Part shown: piece after piece, positions 25,539 through 33,950 of the stretch
Layout: each line of letters opens with the position of its first letter
Numbering within the stretch: the stretch's first letter is position 1
DNA from: an uncultured Lachnospiraceae bacterium
Lineage (GTDB): Bacteria; Bacillota; Clostridia; Lachnospirales; Lachnospiraceae
Assembly (NCBI GenBank): GCA_947589095.1
Contig: CANQBX010000005.1
Span: 21,712-85,711 of the forward strand
Direction of reading: 5' to 3'
Length of the DNA stretch: 64,000 bases
Notes under the pieces: generated by a model
Databases searched by the model: none
Told to the model about the DNA's origin: nothing
What the model saw: only the letters and a program-made list of their open reading frames with translations
Program-made: the position numbers and the translations under genes

Positions 25539-27602
25539 ATGACAAAAAAACAGAAAAAGATGCTCATGAGACTGGCGGCAAGCGCCGTATTCCTGATCGC
25601 GGGGATCGCGGCGGAAGGGATCCATCCGATGGACTGGATCTGCTTTGCGGTATCGTATCTGGCGGCAGGCTATGATATCCCGCTGAAGGCGGCGAGGACC
25701 ATCCGGGGCGGCCAGGTATTCGACGAGAATTTCCTGATGACGGTGGCTACTGTGGGCGCGGTCCTGGTGGGGGCTTATGAGGAAGCGGTTGCGGTCATGC
25801 TGTTCTATCAGGTGGGCGAATTCTTCAATGATTACGCGGTGAACAAGTCCCGCAGATCCATTTCCGAACTGATGGATATCAATCCTGAATTCGCCAATGT
25901 GGTTCGCGGCGGCAGGGAGGAACAGGTGGATCCGGACGAGGTTCAGATCGGTGAGACCATAGTGATACGGCCCGGCGAGCGGGTGCCGTTAGACGGCGTC
26001 GTGGTGAAGGGGACCTCCAGCCTGGATACGAAGGCGCTGACCGGCGAGTCCATGCCGGCGGAGATCGGCGAGGGAGAGAATATCGTCAGCGGTTCCATCA
26101 ATCTGAACGGACTGCTGGAGGTGCAGGTCATGAAGCTTTACGACGATTCTACCGTGGCGAAGATTCTGGAGCTGGTGGAGAACGCCAGCTCACGGAAGGC
26201 GAAGGCGGAGAATTTCATTACCCGGTTTGCGCGGGTCTACACGCCGGTCGTGGTGTTTCTGGCTTTGGCGCTGGCGCTTCTTCCGCCGATCCTGGCCGGG
26301 CAGTCCTGGTCGGTATGGGTGTACCGGGCCTGCAGCTTCCTGGTGGTGTCCTGTCCCTGCGCGCTGGTGATCTCCGTGCCGCTCAGCTTCTTCGGCGGTC
26401 TGGGCGCGGCGTCGAAGCAGGGGATCCTGATGAAGGGCAGCAACTTTCTGGAGGCCATGGGCAATCTGGATACGGTCGTATTTGACAAGACCGGTACGCT
26501 CACCACCGGGAAGTTCGCGGTGACGGATGTAGAGCCGGCGGGCGTCAGCCGGGAGGAGCTTCTTACGCTGGCGGCCTATGGAGAGTGCCATTCGACCCAT
26601 CCGATCGCGCTGTCGGTGCTGGAGGCGTACCGGGAAATGAAGGAAGAGCTGCCCGCCGCAATGCCGGGCAGCAGCGGAGCGGGCGATGGATATTCCGCGG
26701 CGCAAAGTTTGGATCAGAGCCGAATCGTGTCGGTGGAGGAGATCGCAGGGCATGGGATCCATGCAGTGCTGAGGGCAGTCGTACTGGATACAAATGGTAT
26801 GATTGCTCTAGATGAAAAAAATGTGACTGCGTCGGCACTGAATGAATCAACGACTGTTTCGAATAAAAAAGCGGCAGCTGCACGCGGGCATGCGGCGGAC
26901 ACGTTCGATCTTTACATCGGCAACGAGAAACTGATGAACCGCCAGGGCATCGCATTCCAATCGGTCCGGGATGCGGCCGGGACGACGCTCTATGTAGCGC
27001 GGAACAGGGAATATATCGGCGCAGTCACGATCTCCGATACCGTCCGTGAGGACGTACCGGCGGCCCTGTCCGGCCTGCGCGGCGAAGGCGTCAGCCAGCT
27101 GGTAATGCTGACCGGCGACAAGGAATCCGTCGGTCAGGCAGTCGGAAAGAAGCTGGGGCTGGATCGTGTATACGGCGGCCTTCTGCCGGCGGATAAAGTG
27201 GCGAAGGTGGAGGCGCTTCTTGCGGAGAAGCCGGAAGGCCGCACGCTGGCGTTCGTCGGCGACGGCATTAACGATGCGCCGGTTCTGTCCCGCGCGGATG
27301 TGGGTATCGCCATGGGCGGTATCGGTTCCGATGCGGCGGTGGAGGCGGCGGACGTGGTCATCATGACCGACGAGCCGTCCAAGATCGTGGACGGTATCCG
27401 GATCGCCAGAAAGACGGTCGGCATCGTCCGGCAGAATATCATTTTCGCCATCGGCGTAAAGATCCTGATACTGCTTCTGGTGGCGCTGGGCGCGGCCGGA
27501 ATGTGGATGGCGGTGTTCGGCGATGTGGGCGTGTCGGTGCTGGCGATCCTGAACGCGATCCGCGCGCTCGGCTATAAAAGATCCGCTGCACAGGCAGAAT
27601 AA
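25539..27602 (+). CDS. heavy-metal P1B-type ATPase (Zn/Cd/Pb export type)
   Basis: A 687-residue metal-exporting ATPase. Visible are the actuator T-G-E-S (about residue 170), the membrane C-P-C at about 272-274, the phosphorylation site D-K-T-G-T-L-T (Asp about 316), H-P in T-H-P-I-A-L and G-D-G-I-N-D-A-P. There is no N-terminal heavy-metal-associated domain; the protein begins directly with the first membrane segments. The nucleotide-binding domain carries two low-complexity additions, near bases 26650-26727 and 26778-26908, the second noticeably AT-richer than the rest. The CPC motif and the CadC-like repressor point to zinc, cadmium or lead. Confidence 0.92.
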   Translation: MTKKQKKMLMRLAASAVFLIAGIAAEGIHPMDWICFAVSYLAAGYDIPLKAARTIRGGQVFDENFLMTVATVGAVLVGAYEEAVAVMLFYQVGEFFNDYAVNKSRRSISELMDINPEFANVVRGGREEQVDPDEVQIGETIVIRPGERVPLDGVVVKGTSSLDTKALTGESMPAEIGEGENIVSGSINLNGLLEVQVMKLYDDSTVAKILELVENASSRKAKAENFITRFARVYTPVVVFLALALALLPPILAGQSWSVWVYRACSFLVVSCPCALVISVPLSFFGGLGAASKQGILMKGSNFLEAMGNLDTVVFDKTGTLTTGKFAVTDVEPAGVSREELLTLAAYGECHSTHPIALSVLEAYREMKEELPAAMPGSSGAGDGYSAAQSLDQSRIVSVEEIAGHGIHAVLRAVVLDTNGMIALDEKNVTASALNESTTVSNKKAAAARGHAADTFDLYIGNEKLMNRQGIAFQSVRDAAGTTLYVARNREYIGAVTISDTVREDVPAALSGLRGEGVSQLVMLTGDKESVGQAVGKKLGLDRVYGGLLPADKVAKVEALLAEKPEGRTLAFVGDGINDAPVLSRADVGIAMGGIGSDAAVEAADVVIMTDEPSKIVDGIRIARKTVGIVRQNIIFAIGVKILILLLVALGAAGMWMAVFGDVGVSVLAILNAIRALGYKRSAAQAE

Positions 27603-27652
27603 AGATGCGTTTTTGGAACGGTTTTGGGATGCCGGCTGAAACTCTTTTTCAG

Positions 27653-27681
27653 TTGACATTTCCATGTTCTGCTGATATTAT
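27653..27681 (+). promoter_or_regulatory. promoter of glnA
   Basis: TTGACA at 27653-27658 and TATTAT at 27676-27681 with a 17-base spacer; the transcript would carry an untranslated leader of about 100 bases. Confidence 0.7.
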
Positions 27682-27697
27682 TTTCACATATGTATGT

Positions 27698-27739
27698 AGC
27701 AAGGGGGTTACACTTTTATTTGTGACACCCTTGTTTGCT
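27698..27739 (+). promoter_or_regulatory. leader hairpin upstream of glnA
   Basis: An imperfect stem formed by AGCAAGGGGGT... and ...CACCCTTGTTTGCT with an A/U-rich loop lies close to the inferred transcription start. It has no U-run and so is not a plain terminator; it could be a 5' stabiliser or part of a recognition site for the ANTAR protein encoded downstream. Confidence 0.45.
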
Positions 27740-27791
27740 ATCCGGAGATGCGGGATGAAATAAAAATCCGATGGAAAAGGAGATCACAATC

Positions 27792-29129
27792 ATGGGAAGG
27801 TACAATAAAGAAGATATCATCCGTATGGTGGAAGAGGAGGATGTGGAATTCATCCGCCTGCAGTTTACGGATATGTTTGGTATGCTGAAAAATGTGGCGA
27901 TCACGGCCGGGCAGCTGCAGAAAGCGCTTGACAATCTCTGCATGTTCGACGGCTCCGCCATTGAGGGCTTCGTGCGGGAGGAGGAGACGGATATGTACCT
28001 GCATCCGGATCTGGACACCTTCGAGATCTTCCCGTGGCGGCCCCAGCAGGGCAAGGTGGCCCGGCTTCTCTGCGACGTCTACTGCCCGGACGGAACGCCC
28101 TTTGAAGGGGATCCGCGCTATGTCCTCAAGAAGGTGTTAAAAGAAGCCGAGGACATGGGGTACTATTTCAATGTGGGACCGGAATGCGAGTTCTTCCTGT
28201 TTCATGCCGACGAAGAAGGACGGCCTACGACCCAGACCCATGAGACGGCGGGATATTTCGACGTGGCGCCGATCGATCTGGCGGAAAATGTGCGCCGGGA
28301 TATCGTGCTGAATCTGGAGGAGATGGGCTTTGTCATCGAGTCCTCCCATCATGAGATCGCGCCTGCCCAGCATGAGGTGGATATCCAGTATGAACCGGGG
28401 CTGAAGGCGGCGGACAATATCGTTACGTTTAAGAACGCGGTGAAGACCATCGCCAAGCGCCACGGCCTTCACGCTACGTTTATGCCGAAGCCAAAAGCGG
28501 GAATCAACGGATCCGGTATGCATATCAATATGTCGCTGGAGGACAGTCTCGGCAAGAATCTGTTCTCCGATCCGTCGGACAGCATGGGCTTAAGCCAGCT
28601 GGCCTATCAGTTCCTGGCCGGAATCCTGTATCATATCGAATCCATGACGATCCTGACGAATCCGCTGGTGAACTCCTACAAGCGGCTGATCCCCGGCTAT
28701 GACGCGCCGGTCTATATCGCGTGGGCGTCGGCTGCCAACCGGGGCCAGGTCATGCGGATCCCGTCCAACCGGGGCGCGTCTACCAGGATCGAGCTGCGCA
28801 GTCCGGACCCGGCCATGAATCCGTACCTGACGCTGGCCGCCTGCCTGGCAGCGGGACTTGACGGTATCCGTAAGGGAATGGTGCCGCCGAAGCCGTTTTA
28901 CGGGAATGCATTTTCCCTGTCCAGGGCAGAGATGAAGCGGAGAGGGATCCGCCATCTGCCGGAGACTCTGGGCGAGGCCATTGAGCAGTTTGAAAATGAT
29001 GAATTCCTGGAGTCGGTGCTTGGCGAGACGGTCTACACCAAGTATCTGGAAGCGAAGAAAAAGGAATGGAATGAGTTCCGCAGCCAGGTGACAGACTGGG
29101 AGATCGGCGAATATCTGTATAAATTTTAA
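27792..29129 (+). CDS. glnA: glutamine synthetase, type I
   Basis: A 445-residue type I glutamine synthetase, which makes glutamine from glutamate, ammonia and ATP. Family landmarks are F-D-G-S-A-I-E-G-F near residue 55, G-P-E-C-E-F-F-L-F, the nucleotide/glutamate loops N-G-S-G-M-H-I-N-M and K-R-L-I-P-G-Y-D-A-P, and the C-terminal R-I-E-L-R-S-P-D. The length and lack of an extra insertion fit the GSI-alpha form. ATG 27792 follows AAAGGAG by about nine bases; an ATG at 27771 overlaps that site. The ANTAR gene follows 254 bases downstream, as in other clostridia. Confidence 0.95.
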   Translation: MGRYNKEDIIRMVEEEDVEFIRLQFTDMFGMLKNVAITAGQLQKALDNLCMFDGSAIEGFVREEETDMYLHPDLDTFEIFPWRPQQGKVARLLCDVYCPDGTPFEGDPRYVLKKVLKEAEDMGYYFNVGPECEFFLFHADEEGRPTTQTHETAGYFDVAPIDLAENVRRDIVLNLEEMGFVIESSHHEIAPAQHEVDIQYEPGLKAADNIVTFKNAVKTIAKRHGLHATFMPKPKAGINGSGMHINMSLEDSLGKNLFSDPSDSMGLSQLAYQFLAGILYHIESMTILTNPLVNSYKRLIPGYDAPVYIAWASAANRGQVMRIPSNRGASTRIELRSPDPAMNPYLTLAACLAAGLDGIRKGMVPPKPFYGNAFSLSRAEMKRRGIRHLPETLGEAIEQFENDEFLESVLGETVYTKYLEAKKKEWNEFRSQVTDWEIGEYLYKF

Positions 29130-29254
29130 GCGTCACAGTACTCTTAGCTTCGCAGAGGCGGTAAACATGCTGTGCGGAATTCTTCTGTTGCTTCGGCAGA
29201 TGCCGGATGATTGTGTGAGTGCGCAGGGTCGGCATGCTGCGTAAAGCGGCAGTA

Positions 29255-29355
29255 GAATCGAGCGCTGCATGGATATGGCGAATTTGCTGCATTGGGCATC
29301 GTGAGAGCCGAACGCTCCACGGACATAGCGAATATGCACCGCATTCTGCAATACT
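29255..29355. repeat. two imperfect 50-bp direct repeats between glnA and the ANTAR gene
   Basis: Copies start at 29255 and 29305. Conserved parts include CGCTGCATGGATATGGCGAA against CGCTCCACGGACATAGCGAA and a shared TTGCTGCATT / ATGCACCGCATT end. The whole 29130-29383 gap has no convincing gene, and the repeats could be a duplicated RNA structure. Confidence 0.55.
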
Positions 29356-29383
29356 GACAGAAAAAGAGGCCGGGGGTGAATGC

Positions 29384-29932
29384 GTGACCAATATCATTGT
29401 GGCGTTCTCGAAACCGGAGGACGCGAGAAGTATTAAAAATATCATAGTGAAAAACGGCTTCCCGGTGGTGTCGGTCTGCAGTTCCGGCGCCCAGACGGTC
29501 AGCAGTCTGGACGGACTTCACGGAGGGATCATCGTCAGCGGTTACCGATTTAACGATATGTTGTTTTCGGAACTGCGGGAGCTGGTTCCGCAGGAGTTTG
29601 CCATGCTTTTGGTGGCGTCGGCCCGGCGTGTGGGCGACGCGCTGCCGGAAGGGGTGACGTGGCTGCCGATGCCGCTGATGGTCCATGATCTTCTGGAAGC
29701 GCTTCTGAAACTGGACGACGAACAGGCGCGGAGGAAGCGGATCGCCAGGCAGAAGCCGGCCGCGCGCAGCGAGGGCGACCGGCAGGCGATCGCGCGGGCA
29801 AAGGAGCTCCTGATGGAGCGGAACAGTATGACGGAGAGCGAAGCCCACCGCTACATCCAGAAATGCAGCATGGACAGCGGAAGCTCGATGGCAGAGACTG
29901 CGCAGAAGCTGATCAGCCTGATGGTCCGGTGA
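29384..29932 (+). CDS. ANTAR-domain RNA-binding antiterminator (NitR-like)
   Basis: A 182-residue two-part protein. Residues 1-115 are a response-regulator-like receiver fold that lacks the usual acidic cluster (it has S-K-P-E-D in that place), so phosphorylation is doubtful. The C-terminal 55 residues are an ANTAR RNA-binding domain: A-R-A-K-E-L-L-M-E-R-N-S-M-T-E-S-E-A-H with the conserved Ala/Arg pattern and a following amphipathic helix. ANTAR proteins stabilise tandem hairpins that prevent termination. A protein of this kind, NitR, lies downstream of glnA in Clostridium and controls nitrogen metabolism. GTG start at 29384 with GGGGGTGAA upstream. Confidence 0.85.
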   Translation: MTNIIVAFSKPEDARSIKNIIVKNGFPVVSVCSSGAQTVSSLDGLHGGIIVSGYRFNDMLFSELRELVPQEFAMLLVASARRVGDALPEGVTWLPMPLMVHDLLEALLKLDDEQARRKRIARQKPAARSEGDRQAIARAKELLMERNSMTESEAHRYIQKCSMDSGSSMAETAQKLISLMVR

Positions 29933-29996
29933 GCGCCGGACGGAGAGCGCGGCAGCGGGCAGAAATCGGAAAGTGACGGAGTCAGGGAGGAAAAAG

Positions 29997-30800
29997 ATGC
30001 GGTTTGTGAAAATGCAGGGAGCCGGGAACGATTATGTATATGTGGACTGCTTCCGCGAAACGGTTCCGGATCCCGCGGCGCTGGCGGTGAGGATAAGCGA
30101 CCGGCATTTCGGGATCGGTTCGGACGGGCTTGTCCTGATCTGTCCGTCGGACGCGGCGGACTGCCGGATGCGGATGTTCAACGCGGACGGTTCCGAAGGG
30201 GAGATGTGCGGCAACGCGATCCGCTGCGTCGGAAAATATGTATATGAGCATGGGATCGCCGAAAAAGAGCGGCTGACGGTGGAGACGCTGGCGGGGATCA
30301 AGACCCTGGAACTGGCGGTCCGCGGCGGAAAGGTGACGGCAGCTACGGTGGATATGGGCGTGCCGGTGCTGACCTCGGAGCTGCCCGAGGAGATCCTCGT
30401 GGAAGGACGGAAACAGAAGTTTGTGGGAATTTCCATAGGAAATCCGCATGCGGTGTATTTCCGGCAGGAGATCGGGGGACTTAAGCTGGACGCGATCGGG
30501 CCGGAGTATGAGAATCACGCCCGCTTCCCGGACCGGGTGAATTCGGAGTACGTGCAGGTGATCGACCGCGGGCATGTGCGGATGCGCGTCTGGGAACGGG
30601 GAAGCGGAGAAACGATGGCCTGCGGGACCGGAGCGACGGCCTGCGCGGCGGCGTGTATGCTGATGGGGTATACGGACGATACGGTGCAGGTGGAGCTGCG
30701 CGGCGGGACGCTGACGATCCGCTGGGACCGGGAAGGCGGCGGCCATATTTTTATGACGGGACCGGCGGAGGAGGTATTCCGCGGCGAGCTTGAAGTATAG
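29997..30800 (+). CDS. dapF: diaminopimelate epimerase
   Basis: A 267-residue DapF, converting LL- to meso-diaminopimelate for lysine and peptidoglycan. The two catalytic cysteines are in G-E-M-C-G-N-A-I-R-C and M-A-C-G-T-G-A-T-A. N-terminal M-Q-G-A-G-N-D-Y is typical. The ATG at 29997 has GGGAGG at a good distance; an upstream in-frame GTG at 29973 is not needed. It precedes dapL by 55 bases, so the two final steps of the aminotransferase branch are together. Confidence 0.95.
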   Translation: MRFVKMQGAGNDYVYVDCFRETVPDPAALAVRISDRHFGIGSDGLVLICPSDAADCRMRMFNADGSEGEMCGNAIRCVGKYVYEHGIAEKERLTVETLAGIKTLELAVRGGKVTAATVDMGVPVLTSELPEEILVEGRKQKFVGISIGNPHAVYFRQEIGGLKLDAIGPEYENHARFPDRVNSEYVQVIDRGHVRMRVWERGSGETMACGTGATACAAACMLMGYTDDTVQVELRGGTLTIRWDREGGGHIFMTGPAEEVFRGELEV

Positions 30801-30855
30801 GACGGCCTGCAGGGGCGCGGGAAATGAATAATAATCGAACGGAGGATATAGAGTT

Positions 30856-32070
30856 ATGGTTAAGCTGAATGAGAATTATCTGAAACTGCCGGGAAGCTAC
30901 CTGTTTTCCACGATCGGGAAGAAAGTGGCGGCGTATTCGGAGGCGCATCCGGACGTGAAAGTGATCCGGCTGGGGATCGGCGATGTGACGCAGCCGCTGG
31001 TGCCGGCGATCATTAAGGCGCTTCACGAGGCGGTGGAAGAGATGGGGAACGCGGAGACATTTCACGGGTACGCGCCGGATCTGGGATACGCGTTTCTGCG
31101 TGAGACGATCGCGCAGAAGGACTATCAGGCGCGGGGATGCGCGATCGATGCGGACGAGATCTTTATCTCGGACGGCGCGAAGAGCGACTGCGGGAATATC
31201 CAGGAGATCTTCTCGGCGGACGCGCGGATCGCGGTGTGCGATCCGGTCTATCCGGTATATGTGGATTCCAATGTGATGGCGGGGCGGACCGGCGTGTATG
31301 ACGAGAAGACCGGAACATGGAGCCATGTGATCTATATGCCGTGTACGGCGGAGAACGGTTTCGTGCCGCAGCTTTCGGAAGAAACGCCGGATCTGATCTA
31401 TCTGTGCGTGCCGAATAACCCGACCGGGACGGCGCTTACGAGGGATCAGCTGAAGGTCTGGGTGGACTATGCCAATTCGGCAGGCGCGGTGATCCTCTAC
31501 GACGCGGCCTACGAGGCGTATATCGCGCAGGATGACGTGCCGCACAGCATTTACGAGATTCCGGGAGCCAGGACGTGCGCGATCGAATTCCGGTCATTTT
31601 CCAAAAACGCCGGTTTTACGGGCGTGAGGCTTGGCTTTACGGTGGTGCCGAAGGATCTGAAATGCGGAGGCGCTTCGGCCCACAGCCTGTGGGCGAGGCG
31701 TCACGGGACGAAATTCAACGGCGCGCCCTATATCGTGCAGAAGGCGGCTATGGCCGTTTATTCGGAGGAGGGAAAGGCGCAGTTAAAGGAGCAGGTGGCA
31801 TACTATATGCGCAACGCCAAAGTGATCTTCGACGGTCTTAAGGAAGCCGGATATGAGGTGTACGGCGGGATCAACGCGCCTTATATCTGGCTTAAGGTAC
31901 CGGAGGGGATGACCTCCTGGGATTTCTTCGATTATCTGCTGGAGAAGGCCCATGTGGTAGGAACTCCCGGCAGCGGCTTCGGACCCAGCGGGGAAGGCTA
32001 TTTCCGGCTGACGGCGTTTGGCAATTATGAGAACGCGGCGGAGGCCATTGACAGGATCAGGAATCTGTGA
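30856..32070 (+). CDS. dapL: LL-diaminopimelate aminotransferase
   Basis: A 404-residue fold-I PLP aminotransferase that makes LL-diaminopimelate from tetrahydrodipicolinate and glutamate in one step. Key features are L-P-G-S-Y-L-F-S-T-I-G-K-K-V at the N-terminus, C-V-P-N-N-P-T-G-T, and the PLP lysine in F-R-S-F-S-K-N-A-G-F-T-G-V-R. Length matches the DapL family. GGAGG lies nine bases before the ATG. Its 3' end overlaps the convergent deacetylase gene by 14 bases. Confidence 0.95.
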   Translation: MVKLNENYLKLPGSYLFSTIGKKVAAYSEAHPDVKVIRLGIGDVTQPLVPAIIKALHEAVEEMGNAETFHGYAPDLGYAFLRETIAQKDYQARGCAIDADEIFISDGAKSDCGNIQEIFSADARIAVCDPVYPVYVDSNVMAGRTGVYDEKTGTWSHVIYMPCTAENGFVPQLSEETPDLIYLCVPNNPTGTALTRDQLKVWVDYANSAGAVILYDAAYEAYIAQDDVPHSIYEIPGARTCAIEFRSFSKNAGFTGVRLGFTVVPKDLKCGGASAHSLWARRHGTKFNGAPYIVQKAAMAVYSEEGKAQLKEQVAYYMRNAKVIFDGLKEAGYEVYGGINAPYIWLKVPEGMTSWDFFDYLLEKAHVVGTPGSGFGPSGEGYFRLTAFGNYENAAEAIDRIRNL

Positions 32071-32962
32071 AACCGGCGGTACCGGCAGAGCCGGAACCCG
32101 CGTCCTGCGCAGATGCCGCCAGTTCGTCAAGCGACGCGAACCGGTATCCCATTTCCTCCCATTTCGTCAGAAGGCTGTCCAGGATCTCGGCATTGGTCTT
32201 AGAGGTGCTGTGCAGCAGGACCACTGCGCCGGGATGGATGCGCCCCAACAGCTTTTCGTAGGCTTCTTCATGGGACGGCTGGTTATCCTGGTACCAGTCC
32301 ACGTAGGCCAGGCTCCAGAAGAAGGTCTTATAGCCGAGAGAACGGGCCATTTTCAGGTTGGCTTCGCTGTACTTGCCCTGAGGCGGACGGTAGTATTTCT
32401 TCATAGGCTGGCCGGTGGTCTGCTCGTAGAGCTTTTCCAGGCCGGTTAGCTCCCGGGAGAAAGCTTCCTCCGTGGAAATGGACGACATATCCGGGTGGTG
32501 CCAGGTGTGGTTGCCGACGATATGGCCTTCGGCCACCATGCGCTTTACCAGCTCGGGCGCGGTCTCGATGTAGTTGCCGACGACAAAGAACGCGGCGGGA
32601 GCCTTATGCTTCTTCAGCGCATCCAGAATCGTCTCCGTACAGCCGTTTTCGTAGCCGGCATCGAAGGTCAGGTAGAGAACCTTTTCGCTGGTTTGCCGGG
32701 CGTAGAAAGCGTCAAATTGCGCCAGATAGTCCGCGGTGGCGTTGGCGACGGGAGGTTTGCCCTCTTCCTGAAAGCTCAGGCCCCAACTGCCGTCGGAGGA
32801 GGCAGGGACAGCCGATGCGGATGACAGGCCGGTCAGCTGCGTACCGGCTGTGACGGGCCAGCGTTCCGCCAATCGCGCGGCGGCATCTCCCATACAGAAG
32901 CAGAGGACTGCCAGAAAGAAATATTCCGCACCCTTTCGAATCATACGGGATGGAGTGTTCAT
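32057..32962 (-). CDS. polysaccharide deacetylase, PdaA-like
   Basis: A 301-residue membrane-anchored NodB-type deacetylase. The N-terminal hydrophobic stretch A-E-Y-F-F-L-A-V-L-C-F-C-M-G serves as signal or anchor. The catalytic domain has L-T-F-D-A-G-Y-E-N-G (a form characteristic of PdaA, which makes muramic delta-lactam in spore cortex), G-N-H-T-W-H-H-P-D for metal binding, and R-P-P-Q-G-K-Y. So the likely site of action is the cell wall, perhaps during sporulation. Start at 32962 chosen with AGAGGTAATT upstream; frames extending further left lack a site. Confidence 0.87.
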   Translation of the reverse strand: MNTPSRMIRKGAEYFFLAVLCFCMGDAAARLAERWPVTAGTQLTGLSSASAVPASSDGSWGLSFQEEGKPPVANATADYLAQFDAFYARQTSEKVLYLTFDAGYENGCTETILDALKKHKAPAAFFVVGNYIETAPELVKRMVAEGHIVGNHTWHHPDMSSISTEEAFSRELTGLEKLYEQTTGQPMKKYYRPPQGKYSEANLKMARSLGYKTFFWSLAYVDWYQDNQPSHEEAYEKLLGRIHPGAVVLLHSTSKTNAEILDSLLTKWEEMGYRFASLDELAASAQDAGSGSAGTAGFTDS

Positions 32963-33098
32963 AATTACCTCTGTGTAATCTTGCGGTATTACAGAATGTA
33001 TATGTGGTGTTTTGCGGAAAAATACCATGCATATTGGCGAAAAAACGTGGTAAAAGCACGATAAAATGAGGAAATGCTACGATTTTCTGTTCCCTCCG

Positions 33099-33127
33099 TT
33101 GACAAATTACAAAAATAGATTTATACT
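33099..33127 (+). promoter_or_regulatory. promoter of the histone-like gene
   Basis: TTGACA at 33099-33104 and TATACT at 33122-33127, spacer 17, in an AT-rich gap of 240 bases between the deacetylase and the histone-like gene. Confidence 0.75.
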
Positions 33128-33202
33128 ACAGACAATTTATCATTTGCAAAATATTTTTAACTAATTTTTATGAAAATGCAATAATTTAGGAGGAAAATGA
33201 TT

Positions 33203-33643
33203 ATGTCAGACATTGAGAAAGTGGTAGAGACGCCGGCAGCAGAGGAGCCGGTCAAGAAGACCAGGAAGCCGAGAGCAAAGAAGGCGGAAACCGAGGCTGC
33301 TCCGAAGAAGACTGCCGCGAAGAAGGCGGAGGCGGAAGCCGCGCCCAAGAAGACGGCTGCGAAGAAGACGGCTGTGAAGAAGGCCGACGCTCCGAAGGCT
33401 GAGAAGGCTCCGGCGGCGAGAAAGACCACCGCGAAGAAGGCGGCGGACGCGACCGTGTATATTCAGTTCGCAGGCCAGGAGATCGCCGCGAAGGATATCC
33501 TTGAGGCTGCGAAGAAGGCGTTTGCCGAGGCCAATAAGGACGTCGAGATCAAGACGATCGAGCTCTATGTGAAGCCGGAAGAGGGCGCCGCGTACTATGT
33601 GGTGAACGGCGTCGGCGGCGACGATATGAAGATCGAGCTGTAA
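33203..33643 (+). CDS. lysine/alanine-rich histone H1-like protein (DUF6465-like)
   Basis: A 146-residue protein in two parts. Residues about 15-83 are a Lys/Ala/Pro-rich tail with repeated K-K-T-A-A-K-K and E-A-A-P-K-K units, like the histone-H1-type tails of bacterial nucleoid proteins; this part should be disordered and bind DNA or RNA. Residues about 84-146 (V-Y-I-Q-F-A-G-Q-E-I to D-D-M-K-I-E-L) form a compact domain that I recall as DUF6465 in clostridia. Function is not established. ATG 33203 is nine bases after GGAGG; the ATG at 33197 is too close to it. Strong own promoter and terminator suggest high expression. Confidence 0.75.
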   Translation: MSDIEKVVETPAAEEPVKKTRKPRAKKAETEAAPKKTAAKKAEAEAAPKKTAAKKTAVKKADAPKAEKAPAARKTTAKKAADATVYIQFAGQEIAAKDILEAAKKAFAEANKDVEIKTIELYVKPEEGAAYYVVNGVGGDDMKIEL

Positions 33644-33702
33644 GACTTACAGGGCTGTATCGTGTGTCGTAGTTGTGTGGTTAATGAGAAATGAAAGAAA
33701 CG

Positions 33703-33734
33703 AACCGCGGGAGGAAAATTCTTCCCGCGGTTTT
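33703..33734 (+). terminator. terminator after the histone-like gene
   Basis: AACCGCGGGA pairs with TCCCGCGGTT, with further pairing inside and a short A/T loop, ending in TTTT at 33731-33734. Confidence 0.85.
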
Positions 33735-33950
33735 CTGTTTCCATGCAAGCGTGGCGCCAGTGGCGCCCTGCTTGTATTCAGGCTTTAGCCTGTTGAATAT
33801 GTCTCCGTTTTTCGTGATCCGAAAAACGGAGACATATGAAACAGACAACCACCCGCTTTGCGGGTGCGCGATGATAGTTATACAAAAAATCACCTTTCCC
33901 GTTATAATAGAGGTGTCCAGCCACTATTAAGAGAAAGGAAAGGTGATTTT

